Below are positions 49,678 to 60,013 of a stretch of DNA of 64,000 nucleotides, piece by piece. The stretch spans positions 4,385,944-4,449,943 of the forward strand of contig CM025855.1 in NCBI GenBank assembly GCA_003952965.2, given 5' to 3'. The notes under the pieces were generated by a model. The model searched no databases. It had not been told where the DNA came from and worked only from the letters and a program-made list of their open reading frames with translations. The DNA comes from Morella rubra (taxonomy: Eukaryota > Streptophyta > Magnoliopsida > Fagales > Myricaceae). The position numbers and the translations under genes are program-made. How positions within the stretch are numbered: the stretch's first letter is position 1; the number at the start of each line of letters is the position of its first letter.

Positions 49678-51158
49678 GCTCAATGGACTGTTCTTGCTTG
49701 GGAATTTTCTATGGAAACTCATCTGGTTCTTGTTATGTACTTGAAAATGAGTTGGGTTCCATAATGTCGGTGGATCCCACTGACACTAACCTGGCGGGCT
49801 TCATCAAAGTTCTTGGTGGATCAAGTACAACAAACTTCAGTGGTACTACCAGTGTCAGTGGCCAAAGACAAGCGGTTCCTGTAGCTGCTCTAGTGCTTTT
49901 ACCTTTCGTTGGGTTCTTTCTACTGGTGGCACTTGGTTTTCTGTTTTGGAAGAGATGCGGACTCTCCAAGAGCAAAGAAAAGATATCAGGCCGCTGCAAC
50001 TCACGTTCTTCTGAAGACCTGGAGGCCTTCTACATCTCAGGCTTACCTAAAAGGTTTGACTATGATGAGCTTGAGTTGGCAACCGATAAGTTTAAGACTC
50101 AGATTGGATCAGGTGGGTTTGGCGCTGTCTACAAGGGAACGCTGCCTGATAAAACTGTTGTAGCCATAAAGAAGATAAACAATTTAGGCGTTCAAGGGAG
50201 GAAAGAGTTCTGCACTGAGATTGCAGTTATTGGAAATATTCACCATGTGAATTTGGTTAGGTTGAAAGGGTTTTGTGCTCAAGGGAGACAACGCCTATTG
50301 GTTTATGAATATATGAATCGTGGCTCACTGGACCGGACTCTCTTTGGTAGTGGATCAATCTTAGAATGGCACCAGAGGTTTGATATTGCTCTTGGAACGG
50401 CGCGAGGGCTTGCATACCTGCATAGTGGATGCGAACACAAGATCATCCATTGTGATGTCAAACCAGAGAACATTCTCTTGGATGACAACCTTCAGGTAAA
50501 AATCTCTGATTTTGGGCTGTCAAAACTTCTGACCCCTGAACAGTCTGGTCTGTTCACAACAATGAGAGGAACTCGTGGGTATCTTGCGCCTGAATGGCTA
50601 ACCAACTCTGCAATCTCGGAAAAAACTGATGTCTATAGTTTTGGAATGGTACTGCTTGAACTTGTGAGTGGGAGGAAAAATTGCTTGTTACAATCCCAAA
50701 GCCACAGCATCGATGACAGTGCTAGTGGTGGTGGCGGCCAGTCTACTACATCATCAGGGTCGGGACTCGTTTATTATCCTCTATTTGCATTAGAGATGCA
50801 TGAACAAAAGAAGTACTTGGAGCTTGCTGACCCAAGGCTACAAGGGAGGACGACAAGGGAGGAAGTGGAGAAATTAGTGCGTGTCGCTTTGTGTTGTCTG
50901 CATGAGGAGCCTGCACTTAGGCCGAATATGGTTAGTGTTGTTGGTATGTTGGAAGGTGGGATTCCTGTGGTTCAGCCAATAATAGAATCTCTAAACTTCT
51001 TGCGATTTTATGGGCGTAGATTTACCGAGGCTTCGACAGTACTGGAGCGAAATGATGGTTCTACGTCATTTCCTCTAGCAAATGCCTCTAGAAGCACGAG
51101 TGACTTGCATAATGGTTTTTCTTATATATCTTCACAGCAGATCTCTGGCCCAAGATAG
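48555..51158 (+). CDS. G-type lectin S-receptor-like Ser/Thr kinase (At5g35370-like), intronless
   Basis: 867 residues without introns. Signal peptide 1-19; bulb-type lectin domain about 30-170 (NTIIWSANRDAP, FHYPTDTIVIGQ); S-locus glycoprotein/EGF-like Cys-rich region 270-315; PAN-like Cys cluster 370-395; membrane span about 441-466 (VAALVLLPFVGFFLLVALGF); then the kinase, about 512-805. Kinase motifs: GSGGFGAVYKG (518-528), Lys539 in VAIKK, HCDVKPENILL (632-642), DFG (652-654), APE (678-680). HCD instead of HRD marks a non-RD kinase. The protein should sit in the plasma membrane and sense an extracellular ligand; ligand and pathway are unknown. The chosen ATG begins a signal peptide; the open frame extends 43 codons upstream but starts with TTG. 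A Gly/Ser-rich insert (about 719-737) lies in the C-lobe. The nearest named relative I recall is Arabidopsis At5g35370. Confidence 0.95.
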   Translation: MGYFLLFPTIFLVFPLVSGLTSSGLVQPNFNASYNAFIGNNGTFLFSRNNTFRAAIFSPGAQKSFYLCVIHAESNTIIWSANRDAPISESGTVSLTSKGLTIADEDGKIRWSTPPLKSSVSALLLTDFGNLVLHDRSNASLWESFHYPTDTIVIGQHLPVGASLSSAVSDDDLSSGDYKLTITTSDAFLQWKGQTYWKLSMDTKAFVNANYAAEYMAINGTGLYLFGNNESVVVIEVFLPLSDFPIAQLGTSGMFTVSSYTSDNWLQEFSGPDDDCGIPFICGPIGFCKYDSSSSNPICSCPSGFHGGLQNTSGCLPSDGSYSLPVSCNSTNKGSRSDPSAFSYLWLGNGSGYFSNSFSQPVKYGVNVSFCKNLCSMDCSCLGIFYGNSSGSCYVLENELGSIMSVDPTDTNLAGFIKVLGGSSTTNFSGTTSVSGQRQAVPVAALVLLPFVGFFLLVALGFLFWKRCGLSKSKEKISGRCNSRSSEDLEAFYISGLPKRFDYDELELATDKFKTQIGSGGFGAVYKGTLPDKTVVAIKKINNLGVQGRKEFCTEIAVIGNIHHVNLVRLKGFCAQGRQRLLVYEYMNRGSLDRTLFGSGSILEWHQRFDIALGTARGLAYLHSGCEHKIIHCDVKPENILLDDNLQVKISDFGLSKLLTPEQSGLFTTMRGTRGYLAPEWLTNSAISEKTDVYSFGMVLLELVSGRKNCLLQSQSHSIDDSASGGGGQSTTSSGSGLVYYPLFALEMHEQKKYLELADPRLQGRTTREEVEKLVRVALCCLHEEPALRPNMVSVVGMLEGGIPVVQPIIESLNFLRFYGRRFTEASTVLERNDGSTSFPLANASRSTSDLHNGFSYISSQQISGPR

Positions 51159-52643
51159 TGTTGAATGCCAACTATTTTTTGCAGTTTCTGTATAGTTTGT
51201 TTTTTAATTTTATTTTTTATGAACGGCCTTGAAATGTATGTTGTTAGGAGTTTCTAGTTGCATTCTCTTGACATTGGAATCTAAAGCAAGGTTCATAGAT
51301 TTTTGCCGCTAGGCTCAAGAGATAGATTGTGTGGGTGTGACTTTTTACAGTACTCGTGGCAAGGGGCGGGTTCTTTTGGATGTACAATAAGAGTGGAACA
51401 TATTAGATGTCCACGAGGTCTCTGTATCTTATTGTTGCCATTTGAATGTGATCATGTTGTTGTATCTAATTGCAGTAGATTGGCAGTTTGAGAAGATGGT
51501 CAAAGGTTGTCATGGTATGTCTTTTTTTCCGTATTTGTTTTGGGTGTCTGATTATGCCTGTCATTTTTCATGAGTGCCCTTTTTGTCCGTTATCCTTTAT
51601 CATTGCCTATTTAGACAGCATTATAGAAATAAACTGAGATGATTGATGATTCCTCTGTCAAATTTTTGTTGAAGATATTGATTCATTTTATCTTTTTTCT
51701 GTTCTTATTAGCCCTTTTTGCTTGGATTTCTTTCAAATCAATATAGCTTTTAAGTTAAATTTCTGAGTCTTTAACATTAATATACCTAGAGCCGCCCCTT
51801 CAATTTATATTAGATAGGTTCTAAGAGAAAATACTGGCCTTCAGTTGTTTCAAATCGTCAATGTGCTACTGGAGGGAAAGGTTTAAGTATCCTGGCTATT
51901 CGAGTTGGATCTATTACCCACCCGGAGGCCATTGTTGTTGAGCTCGGTTTTACCTTTTGATGGGGGCTCATTAGGCTACACTTGGACCATAATTGGTCCT
52001 TCAACAGATGTTTGGCTTTACAAGCTATTCAGGCAACTTCTTGGTCGGGCATTCCCATTTGATTCTACAAATTTCAGTTTCTTTGTGTGGTCATTGGAAT
52101 TTGGAGGTCTTCGTCTCATTAGCCACTGAATCGGGCTGATAGAGTTGAAGCTGCAGAAATTTACGAGTGGTCATTGGTTTGTTGAAATCCCCAACAGACA
52201 AACTCGTTTTATGTTCATCTTTTTCAGTCTCCACTTGGAAGCTTGTTAAGTTAGCCTACGATTTTGACAAACTTCTGATTGATACTCCAATTGGGAGGTC
52301 TTGTGATCGGTCAGCGACTCTGATTCTGGAACAAGGACACAAAAGGCATGAACAGAAAAACAGGCCATCGGAGAGAGGAAATTTGTTTGTTTGGCGAATG
52401 TTTGACGCCTCCACCAATGGTTAAATGAAGAAATTAGGATGATGACAAATGTCTGCCTTTGCCTGATGGTGAAGGAATTATAAATAAACATGCCCTGCAA
52501 TTGTAACGCTCGAAAACAGAGTTCTCTTTCCTGGTTTTTGCTTTTCACAAGTCTTAGGATATATTTGATATAGGTAATGTTGACACCCTAATTTAGAGGC
52601 GACGAGGGAAGTTTTCTCTTCTTTCTTACTGTTGTTAAAAAGG
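51159..52643. other. 3' flank of the receptor kinase gene
   Basis: The 3' UTR probably occupies the first few hundred bases. Short open frames at 51303-51491 and 51905-52424 have no domain I recognise. The block 51840-52500 is less AT-rich than typical spacer here and may be an eroded insertion or gene fragment. Confidence 0.5.
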
Positions 52644-52648
52644 AAAAA

Positions 52649-52986
52649 TGTTGAGCACAGAAACAAAACACGAAACATAGCCAAAATGTAACGTGGTTTG
52701 ACAACTGCCTATGTCCACTGAGGTGAGAACACGAATTTCACTAACAAGAAATCAACTAATACATGAACTTCTCTCAACTCTAACAATTCTCTCTCAATCT
52801 AAGGTGCTCTTCACATAGGCACAAATAACTCACTTCCAAGAATACGTATTTATAGGGAGAGATCCAAGTGTGAAACGAAGAAAAACTTCGCAGTGCATTA
52901 TCTTCCTGGTCGATGCTGGGTGAAGTTTTGTCAAGATTTGCGGCTTTCAAATCTTGACTATGTGGGCATGGAATTCACCCCCAACA
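52649..52986. mobile_element. Probable solo LTR, 338 bp
   Basis: Begins TGTTGAGCAC and ends ACCCCCAACA (TGTTG...CAACA). It is flanked by AAAAA on both sides (52644-52648 and 52987-52991), a 5-bp target duplication, though low in complexity. Internal TATTTATAGGGAG (about 52847) is a TATA-like motif. No internal retroelement domains adjoin it, so it is a solo LTR fossil, probably Copia or TRIM type. Confidence 0.65.
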
Positions 52987-52991
52987 AAAAA

Positions 52992-54729
52992 AACAGATAG
53001 CAGCTTGTTCCAAATTCATTCCTGAACAAATGAATGCAGTTTTGGAGAAAAGAAACCGTACCAACTGAGATCGTGTTGGCTCTAGCACTGGAGAGGAGGA
53101 AAAAAGGACTCTGAGCTGCAATGTGAAGAAGGTTTGGTCAGCTACAGCTCTTATGTAACACATGATGCAGTGGAGAGAAGAAACTATATAAGGATTCTGG
53201 TTAAGTACATCAAGACTGTCATCCTCGAATTGGCTGAAGGATGGCTAACAATGTTCTGCACTGATTCTTTGTAATTTGCTCTTCCTTCTGTTATCTCTTT
53301 TTTTTTTTTTTTCTCAACAAACCTATTCTTATAAAATAAGAACCAAAAGTCATACAGACAAAGAAATAGGGAAGAAAAACAAGAGGCTTTTGTAATAAAT
53401 TATGAACTATTATATTAAAATATTAAATATTAATGAATTTTAATTTAAAAATATATTCTTCGTTCTTTTTTAGATTGAATTAATTTACCAGTTTTTCCTT
53501 TTTTAGGTTTTCGTATCCAAATTTGTATATCCCATTAGACATATTAGATATCTCATAATTATCCAACAAATATAAAATTAAAGTGTAAAGTTTAAAAGTA
53601 TAAAGATTAGAATAATAGGGTTTGTGAGTTAGCGAGAGTCTGAGAGAAAGAAGAAGGCTAAGGCCTAGGAAGTTGAGAATGTAACGTGATATTTTGAATA
53701 AACAGAAAAATAAGAAAAAGTTAGTAAAAAGAAGAGTGAAAGTAGGATATTAGAATCAATAATTGAGAAATTAACTATAAAGAAAGAAGTATACTGCCTT
53801 CATTAAAACTCAATGACTAAAAAATTCAAATTTAAAATTCAGTTACTATTTCGTAAAAAAAAAGTGGGTAAAATTTAAAGATTAAAAATAAAAAAATTTT
53901 AAATATTAAAGGCTGAGTTTGGATGGGCAAAAACATGGTTGCAATATAGTTTAGCTTCCCACTCTGTCTCACACTCTTTTCGGTAGGTCAACAATAAAGG
54001 GCGCTCACTATAATTTCGTAAGTCGAACCACAAACCAAAGGATCGTTGGGCCCGACAATCACCGTCTTTTAGTGGGCTAATGACAGTTGTCTTGTACTGT
54101 AGGTGTAACATTCTATTTCTCTCAGTTTAGCCCTAGTTCCTGTGCCCCACTCAGAATGGTTATTGGACAAGAACAGGATTGGTGAGTTCCTTATAACATG
54201 GCACAAAACTAGAGGTTGATGTTGAACTACTGATACTTTTGAGAGACTTGCAGTGTTTTGTCATCACTTGCGCAATCGTAAAGTTGAGGTTTTGGTTTAG
54301 GATTTGATTTTTCTATTTATTTAAGTGGATGTATATGGGAAGGTAATAAATACCCTTCCCCACTCACTGAACACAAAACTCAATCCATCCAGCTATTAGA
54401 GTTAAATGTTTTTGTTGTTGAAGGTAGTATAGATTCTGTTGAGATCGGTAAAAAACTTATTAGAGTTTTTAAAAAGATATTAAAATTTGTAAAAAATTAT
54501 TATATTTTGTGAAAAATTATTAGAATTTATAAAAAAAGATATTAGAATCGGTGGAAAATTAATTATGAAATTTGTTTTTTTAAAAAAATCTTGACAACCC
54601 AATATAGGCTAAATAAAAAAAGAAGTTGAGAGCTTCTTATGCCATTTTGGAGCTTTAGGCAACACCTTAGGCTAGTAGGTTTGCTGTGCTCATATAAGCA
54701 CAAAGAACGAGGCAAGATAAGGTGGAGGT
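52992..54729. other. Gene-free AT-rich spacer
   Basis: No gene seen. Contains T-runs and eroded AGAATTTGTAAAAAA-type repeats near 54440-54560, similar to those at 43450-43610. Confidence 0.5.
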
Positions 54730-54734
54730 CCGAT

Positions 54735-56177
54735 TGTCACACCCCAGACCCAGTAGGGTCCCATAGTGAACTTTTCTCTTGACAACAGTAAAAAGATATA
54801 ATAAAAATAATTCTTTCGTTTATTCAGAAACCAAACACTTGTAAAGTTCTCACTTTTAAACCATCATTAAAATTAAAACCTCTTAATAAAACATAAATCT
54901 AAAAACAAAACTCCTTCCTCATCTATCCCAGCCCGTATGCCATCTAAGCTTGATCCTCAGCATGCTCTTCCTTATACTCTGAAGATAGAAATATATTAAC
55001 GGAGTGAGTTCGACAACTCAGTAAGCGGAGAATAAAAAGAATATTAATAATAAAATTTCCAAATGATTCTTTTTCAGTAGTTCGGAACTTTTCCCTTAGG
55101 CAATATCAGTAAGCCATGTTTACCCTATGGCAGGGTTGTGCAATCATTCCGAAGAATAGATGCACCAGTAATCAGTAATCAGTGAGTTGGTATCAACAGA
55201 GACAGTAATAACAGTAATCAGTAATACACATTGCCACCGAGATTCAGAACATAAAACAGTAATAAAAAAACATAAAATTATATTTCAGTATAAACGTAAT
55301 TGGATAACAGTGAAACCAAGAATTTAAAACAAACTTCGGTATAATTTTTCCCAAAACCGTCATTTCATATTATCGAGAAAAATTTATCGTTACCCCGCTT
55401 ACCTGACTCGCTTGAATAATCGATATCCCCGCTATTAGCACAACCTAACAGTAATCCGGAAAATAATTAGGGATCAAAACGATATTTGAAACTTGAATTT
55501 CACAATGTATAATTCGTTTAACTATTTGAAACGAATTACACACGTGATCGAAGTAGAGAAGGAACAGAGCGTACCGGCACCGAAAAAAACTTCAAGAATT
55601 CGCAACAATGAGAGAGACAAAGAAAGAGAGATATAGAGATCTCAAAAAATGACCGAGGTCGAAATTGAGAGGTGTGCTTGACCTCTGAACGAGCTCCCCC
55701 TTTTATAGTTAGGAGAACCCAAGATTTGGCCGAAAAATTCATTACAAAATCTTGAAACTGATGTCCTTTCGAAATCCCCCATAAAATATGATAAATCATA
55801 TTATTTATGAAGAATCTTCGAGATATTTGCAAAGGAGTCGAATAGGCTTCGAAATCTAGGCCAAAAGAGGTGTAACGGGTGAGAAAATGAAGAGAGAGAG
55901 AGAGTGATTTATGAGAGAGAGAGAACTGGTCGGCGAAAAGCCATGTAACTGCTGCAAAACTCGAGAATTAGGGCTGAGGAAGAAGAAGAGTCGAAACGCA
56001 ACGTTTTACAAAAAATCAAACCGGGCGAAAAGCAGTTTAAGTATTAACTACTCCCACCATTTTAACCACGCGAGCGCATGGCTCCAGTGGCTTGCTCGCC
56101 CTTTATCTCTCACGGCACCGAGGTTCGAATCCTCACACTGCCCTTTCTTTTTTTTTTTTTTTTAACTGGTTATCACA
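54735..56177. mobile_element. Probable solo LTR of Gypsy type, 1.44 kb
   Basis: Begins TGTCACACCCCAGACCC, a frequent start of plant Gypsy LTRs, and ends GGTTATCACA, giving TG...CA termini. The flanking 5-mers are CCGAT (54730-54734) and CCGGT (56178-56182), 4 of 5 alike. It includes the TTCGACAACTCAGTAAG block typical of such LTRs, a TTTTATAG TATA-like motif near 55690, and a tRNA-like block plus T-run near the end. No polyprotein adjoins it. Element fossil, family not fixed. Confidence 0.55.
56079..56132 (+). promoter_or_regulatory. Pol III-like A and B boxes near the LTR end
   Basis: TGGCTCCAGTGG (56079-56090) resembles an A box and GGTTCGAATCC (56122-56132) is an excellent B box, 43 bp apart. 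A long T-run (about 56148-56163) follows that could act as a Pol III terminator. The block looks tRNA- or SINE-derived but does not fold as a full tRNA gene by eye. Confidence 0.45.
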
Positions 56178-56182
56178 CCGGT

Positions 56183-57579
56183 TCTCTTGTTAAATGAATC
56201 ATGAAAGACTGTTGATTCTGTTGATATTCAGAAAACCGACCGGGCTTTCCAACAGCCAGCCCAACAAGACAATTCCTCTTTGTCTATCTGTGAAGTCAGT
56301 TTGCTTCAGCATCCAGCAAAGCCTCTGCCAAATGATTGACACTCTGTCGTTGTTTATGGTATGCTGCCGATTTTCTTTTGTTTTCTGGTGTTAATCCAAT
56401 TTAAGAAGATGAAGCAACTTCAAATTTCAGCACTCCAAAGTCTTTGCTGTATTGCACCTTTAGGTATTATTTTTAAAAAAAAATAATGGCACCTTTTGGT
56501 ATAAAGAAAGGGTGGATTGAGAGAGAAGAGAGTCTCACGATATCGCGTCTTTTCAATTGAATGCAATAGTGAGAGTTTTGAATCTATACAGAATATTTCA
56601 ATTGAATCATAACTATTTAGAATTGGACTGTCACTCTTACAAAAATTGCATCTCGGTTTAAGGAAGAGGTTTAATGCTAAGATCTTCAGTGCCACAAAAG
56701 TACAATTTGCTAAATTGCACGTCCCTCTTAGAGCTTTTTAAACTAAACTGACTGTTGTTTGTAAAATTTTAAGAAATATTTTCAAAATTTTAAAATTTTA
56801 TTTTATTAATTTTAATATATATATGATTAAATTAGAAAATGTTAATTATTTTGTTAAAAATTTTATATCCCGAAATATTAAAAAAAAACAAACGTCACCG
56901 TCTTGGCATTTCTAATTCCGTTGAAATAGTTGTTTTGCCTAGAAAACACGTGCGGCTACCCTTCGAGACGTAAAGCTGGTCGCTGTGGTTCGAGACGAAA
57001 AGCTGGGCGTGCATGAACTGAAAAGCTGGATGTTCACGAGTTAGTTACAGTTAAGCTGGTTATATTAGTTTGCCACTTGAGGAAAGGACCCCACAACAAT
57101 AATGCTCTTTATAGACATAATTATTTTGTAGATCCCTATGATATTTAATTAAATGCGACAAATTAGTAGCTGTGGTATCGAATTTGAAGGATTGATTCCG
57201 AATCTCTATTTTAGGCTATTATTAATTGGTTAACGACAAAACGCTGCACCTACACATATTATCCAACCAGGATGTGATAGTTCAAATCGTGATGATTTAA
57301 GGATTTTGTGCAAAGGACGTCCGAGATTCATTGGTTGGTAAGTTGCTGATAAGAACTTGTTAGTTGGTGAGTTGATAAATTAATTTTTGATCAAATTCAT
57401 TTTGGAAAAAGTGATTACTGTAATCTGTCGTCAGTTCAAAATCATTTTTAGTCTGATCGGAAATACACTATGTTTTCGTTATATTTTACAAAGTATAGTG
57501 ACAGAACGTGTGTTTTTGTTTTTATGATTAAACTAACCTGTTTGAGCATTCATAGGTACATTTGGAGTTGTTAGCATTT
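56183..57579. other. Gene-free spacer left of Copia copy 2
   Basis: No gene recognised. Holds a small AT-rich MITE-like repeat (56735-56900) and low-complexity AT DNA. Confidence 0.5.
56735..56900. repeat. Small AT-rich MITE-like repeat
   Basis: The left end CTGTTGTTTGTAAAATTTTA and the right end AAAAAAACAAACGTCACCG are approximate inverses. The interior is nearly all A and T. Related in wording to 39241-39420. Confidence 0.45.
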
Positions 57580-57682
57580 AATTAAGATTGCTAATATCTA
57601 GGTTAGATCTATAAGGTGTGAATATTATCAAATGTTGCACTTGTTCTTTAAAAAGGTTGCAATTCCAATTCCACCTAGGATT
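57580..57682 (-). mobile_element. Possible second half of the LINE ORF1 fragment
   Basis: Read on the minus strand this flank gives weak similarity to the part that follows DUF4283 in plant LINE ORF1, the zinc-knuckle zone with a CRSIGHDISN-like motif (here YRSNLDISN). It abuts the Copia LTR at 57683 just as the DUF4283 half abuts the LTR at 5173. Similarity is short and eroded. Confidence 0.4.
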
Positions 57683-57830
57683 TGTTGAACCATTGCATCC
57701 ATTCGGTGCACAGGGTGATCAAGCCATTAGATCAACCTGAACAGAGGCAATGCTCTGTAAAGACATCTCTATGGAAGTTGTAACTTCCCTGAAGGTTACC
57801 AGTTAATACAAAAGAGTTGTAATGCTTACC
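57683..57830 (+). repeat. 5' LTR remnant of Copia copy 2
   Basis: Starts TGTTGAACCATTGCATCC and follows the 3' LTR of copy 1 (4851 onward) for about 150 bp at roughly 93 percent identity; the rest of the LTR is missing or unrecognisable. Preceded by GGATT. Confidence 0.75.
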
Positions 57831-57909
57831 GATTAATACACTCGATTTTAATGCAGTTGTAGAGAAGCCCATCGTGACAAAATCATTGAAGCAAGAAACA
57901 ACGCCAACG

Positions 57910-58356
57910 ATGAACGAAAAAAAAAAAAAAAAGACTCTACGTAAGCAGGAAAGCACAGAACTGGAAGAGGAAGACAACTGGAACGATAGCATTTCTTCTA
58001 ACGGTAAACTTTTCGATATTCCAAACTCCATTTTAGTGGATTCATCTTCTGATACAGAGTCTGCAATTGCAACGAACAAAATCACTCCATTAAAATCAGG
58101 TGCCGTTGCAAACAAAGACTCCTGTCTTGAATGTGCACTTAGTCCAGTGCGCAAGGAGTCAAATACCAAACCTACTGGTCATAACCTTAGATCCAGAATT
58201 CGTATGACGCCCCGCAAGTCGGTGCCTTACCCAGCATATTTAAAGACTCAGGTTGAAGCAAATCAACTTGTTGAAGATTATAAAAATAAATCAATTACCT
58301 TACCAAGTTTCAGCCAAAAATCTTGGCCTTCATTTGTTAGCCCAATAAAAAGATAA
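57910..58356 (+). CDS. Unrecognised ORF between LTR remnant and gag, 148 aa
   Basis: An open frame starts at ATG 57910 (MNEKKKKKTLRKQ...) and remains open upstream to about 57826, so it may be part of a longer coding piece. The protein has a Lys-rich start, an acidic Ser-rich middle (VDSSSDTESA) and a basic segment (NLRSRIRMTPRKSVPYPAYL) followed by a short helix and an SFSQKSWPSF tail. I recognise no domain; it is not a normal Copia gag. It could be a captured host exon, part of another inserted element, or chance. Nothing downstream within the next kilobase reads as a clear continuation. Confidence 0.35.
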   Translation: MNEKKKKKTLRKQESTELEEEDNWNDSISSNGKLFDIPNSILVDSSSDTESAIATNKITPLKSGAVANKDSCLECALSPVRKESNTKPTGHNLRSRIRMTPRKSVPYPAYLKTQVEANQLVEDYKNKSITLPSFSQKSWPSFVSPIKR

Positions 58357-59195
58357 GACTTTTGAGAGCCTCGTTCAAAACCAATCTATTCCCTACATTA
58401 AATGCAAAACTAATCTATTGATGCCTTTTAAAAAAAGGCAAGACCTTTGACCATGAATCAAGCCAATTTGACCGTGAATCAAGCCAACAAAAATCACTTT
58501 TCCAAACCCATATTTAAATATACGAACGGGCCAAATAATTCTGCTTATTTTCAAAATAAACATCGTCAAAATAAGCATTGTTATAGGTAGAATTTCAATA
58601 GATTTGCACCAAAAGGAAGAGTACTTTACAAGTTTACGAGAGAGAGTGTTCAAATACTCAGGGAAGGTTTAAACGACCTTATTGGATGTACCCAACTCAA
58701 AAAAAGAATATTGCCTTCACAGTTCCAGATTTGGCAAAAAGGTAGATTTGTGGGAATCAGAATTTAAGGGGACCTCATCCCATAAGGATTCAAAAGTCTA
58801 TTGAGTTATATTCAAGGGGACAATAGGCCTTTGGATGCACATCAACATTCATATCCAAGACAAGGAGAAAAAGTGTCTCCACCAAACTTAAGGTTGTCAT
58901 ATCATAGAGGATGCTTGAACAAGTACAAACAGAAATACTACAATTAAGTGTCGTGTTATTATTATGTGTATTTAAATAATAAGTTTGCAACTATAGTACT
59001 TGTTTTTGTGTATTTTGTCTTAATTGGATACACTGTTATCTAAGTGTAGTGTGAAGTTTAAATATTACACAATATTATCTAAGAGTAGTTTGAGGTTTAT
59101 ATTTCTTTTTAAACAACATATTGTTTTTTATTAAGTATTTGAGTTATAACGTTGACTCAAGTATTTAATATTTTGTATTTGTGAGCATTATTTTC
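58357..59195. other. Unassigned sequence inside Copia copy 2
   Basis: Lies between the unrecognised ORF and the gag-like region. Short stretches look once-coding, but no family can be named. The part from 58980 to 59195 is plain AT-rich. Confidence 0.4.
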
Positions 59196-59495
59196 CTACA
59201 TTCCGAAATGGTTATAAAAGGAGGAATAGATGCTTCCAAAATAGAAAATTTGAATCGCATGAATTTCAGGATGTAGAAAAGACATGTGACATATTTGCTC
59301 ACAAATGAAAATTTATTATATGTCATTAACATAGAAAACCAGAAATATTAGATAACTCAGATTCTGAGTTAGTTAAAAAGAAAGAAAAATGGATTGACGA
59401 CGATCTAATTACAAGAGCTACTTTATTGCATAATATGAAACACAATATAATACCTCTCTTTGAATATTCTGAGATAGCAAAACAAACGATGGATG

Positions 59496-60013
59496 CAGTG
59501 GCAGAGCCAAGAATGAATCTGAAGGGAGGCTAACTCCTAAAGGAAAATGACAAAAAAAAAATTACTATGTAATGCAAAAAGTGTCTTAGAGTTAAAATAT
59601 TGAAAATTAAGGACTAAAAATATTAAAAATATATTAGACGACCCCGTTAATTTTTTTTTATCAAAAACTTATCCATTATCTAAAAAAAAAATCATCAATA
59701 TAATTTCACAAGTCATAGTCTAAGGTCATAATCACAATTTCACAACCTAGTTCTAATCACAATTTCACAATTCAATATAATGCACATTAATAATTTTACA
59801 GCCCAACCAGGTAGTATCACAAACACAAAATTCAGTAGAAATACCAACCAAAATTCACAGCATCATAACATTGGATTGAAAAAATTCATAGGGTCATAAC
59901 AAAGGACATGGGTGAATCTTGGGGCTGGGCTTTAAGGGGGGCTAACTTGGTCTAAAAGTAGTAAAATAAAAAATAAAAACATTTTACATTGGCCAACCTT
60001 CCATCCACCACTG
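59496..60013. mobile_element. Non-autonomous hAT element nested in Copia, copy 2 (complete)
   Basis: 518 bp, beginning CAGTGGCAGAGCC and ending CATCCACCACTG, with a 6-bp perfect terminal inverted repeat (CAGTGG). The 8-bp target duplication GATGGATG is perfect (59488-59495 and 60014-60021). No coding capacity. This is the complete version of the piece at 1-486. Confidence 0.87.

Noticed and set aside
55536-55832. 98-codon minus-strand open frame
   Set aside because: It lies entirely in the probable solo LTR and has no domain.
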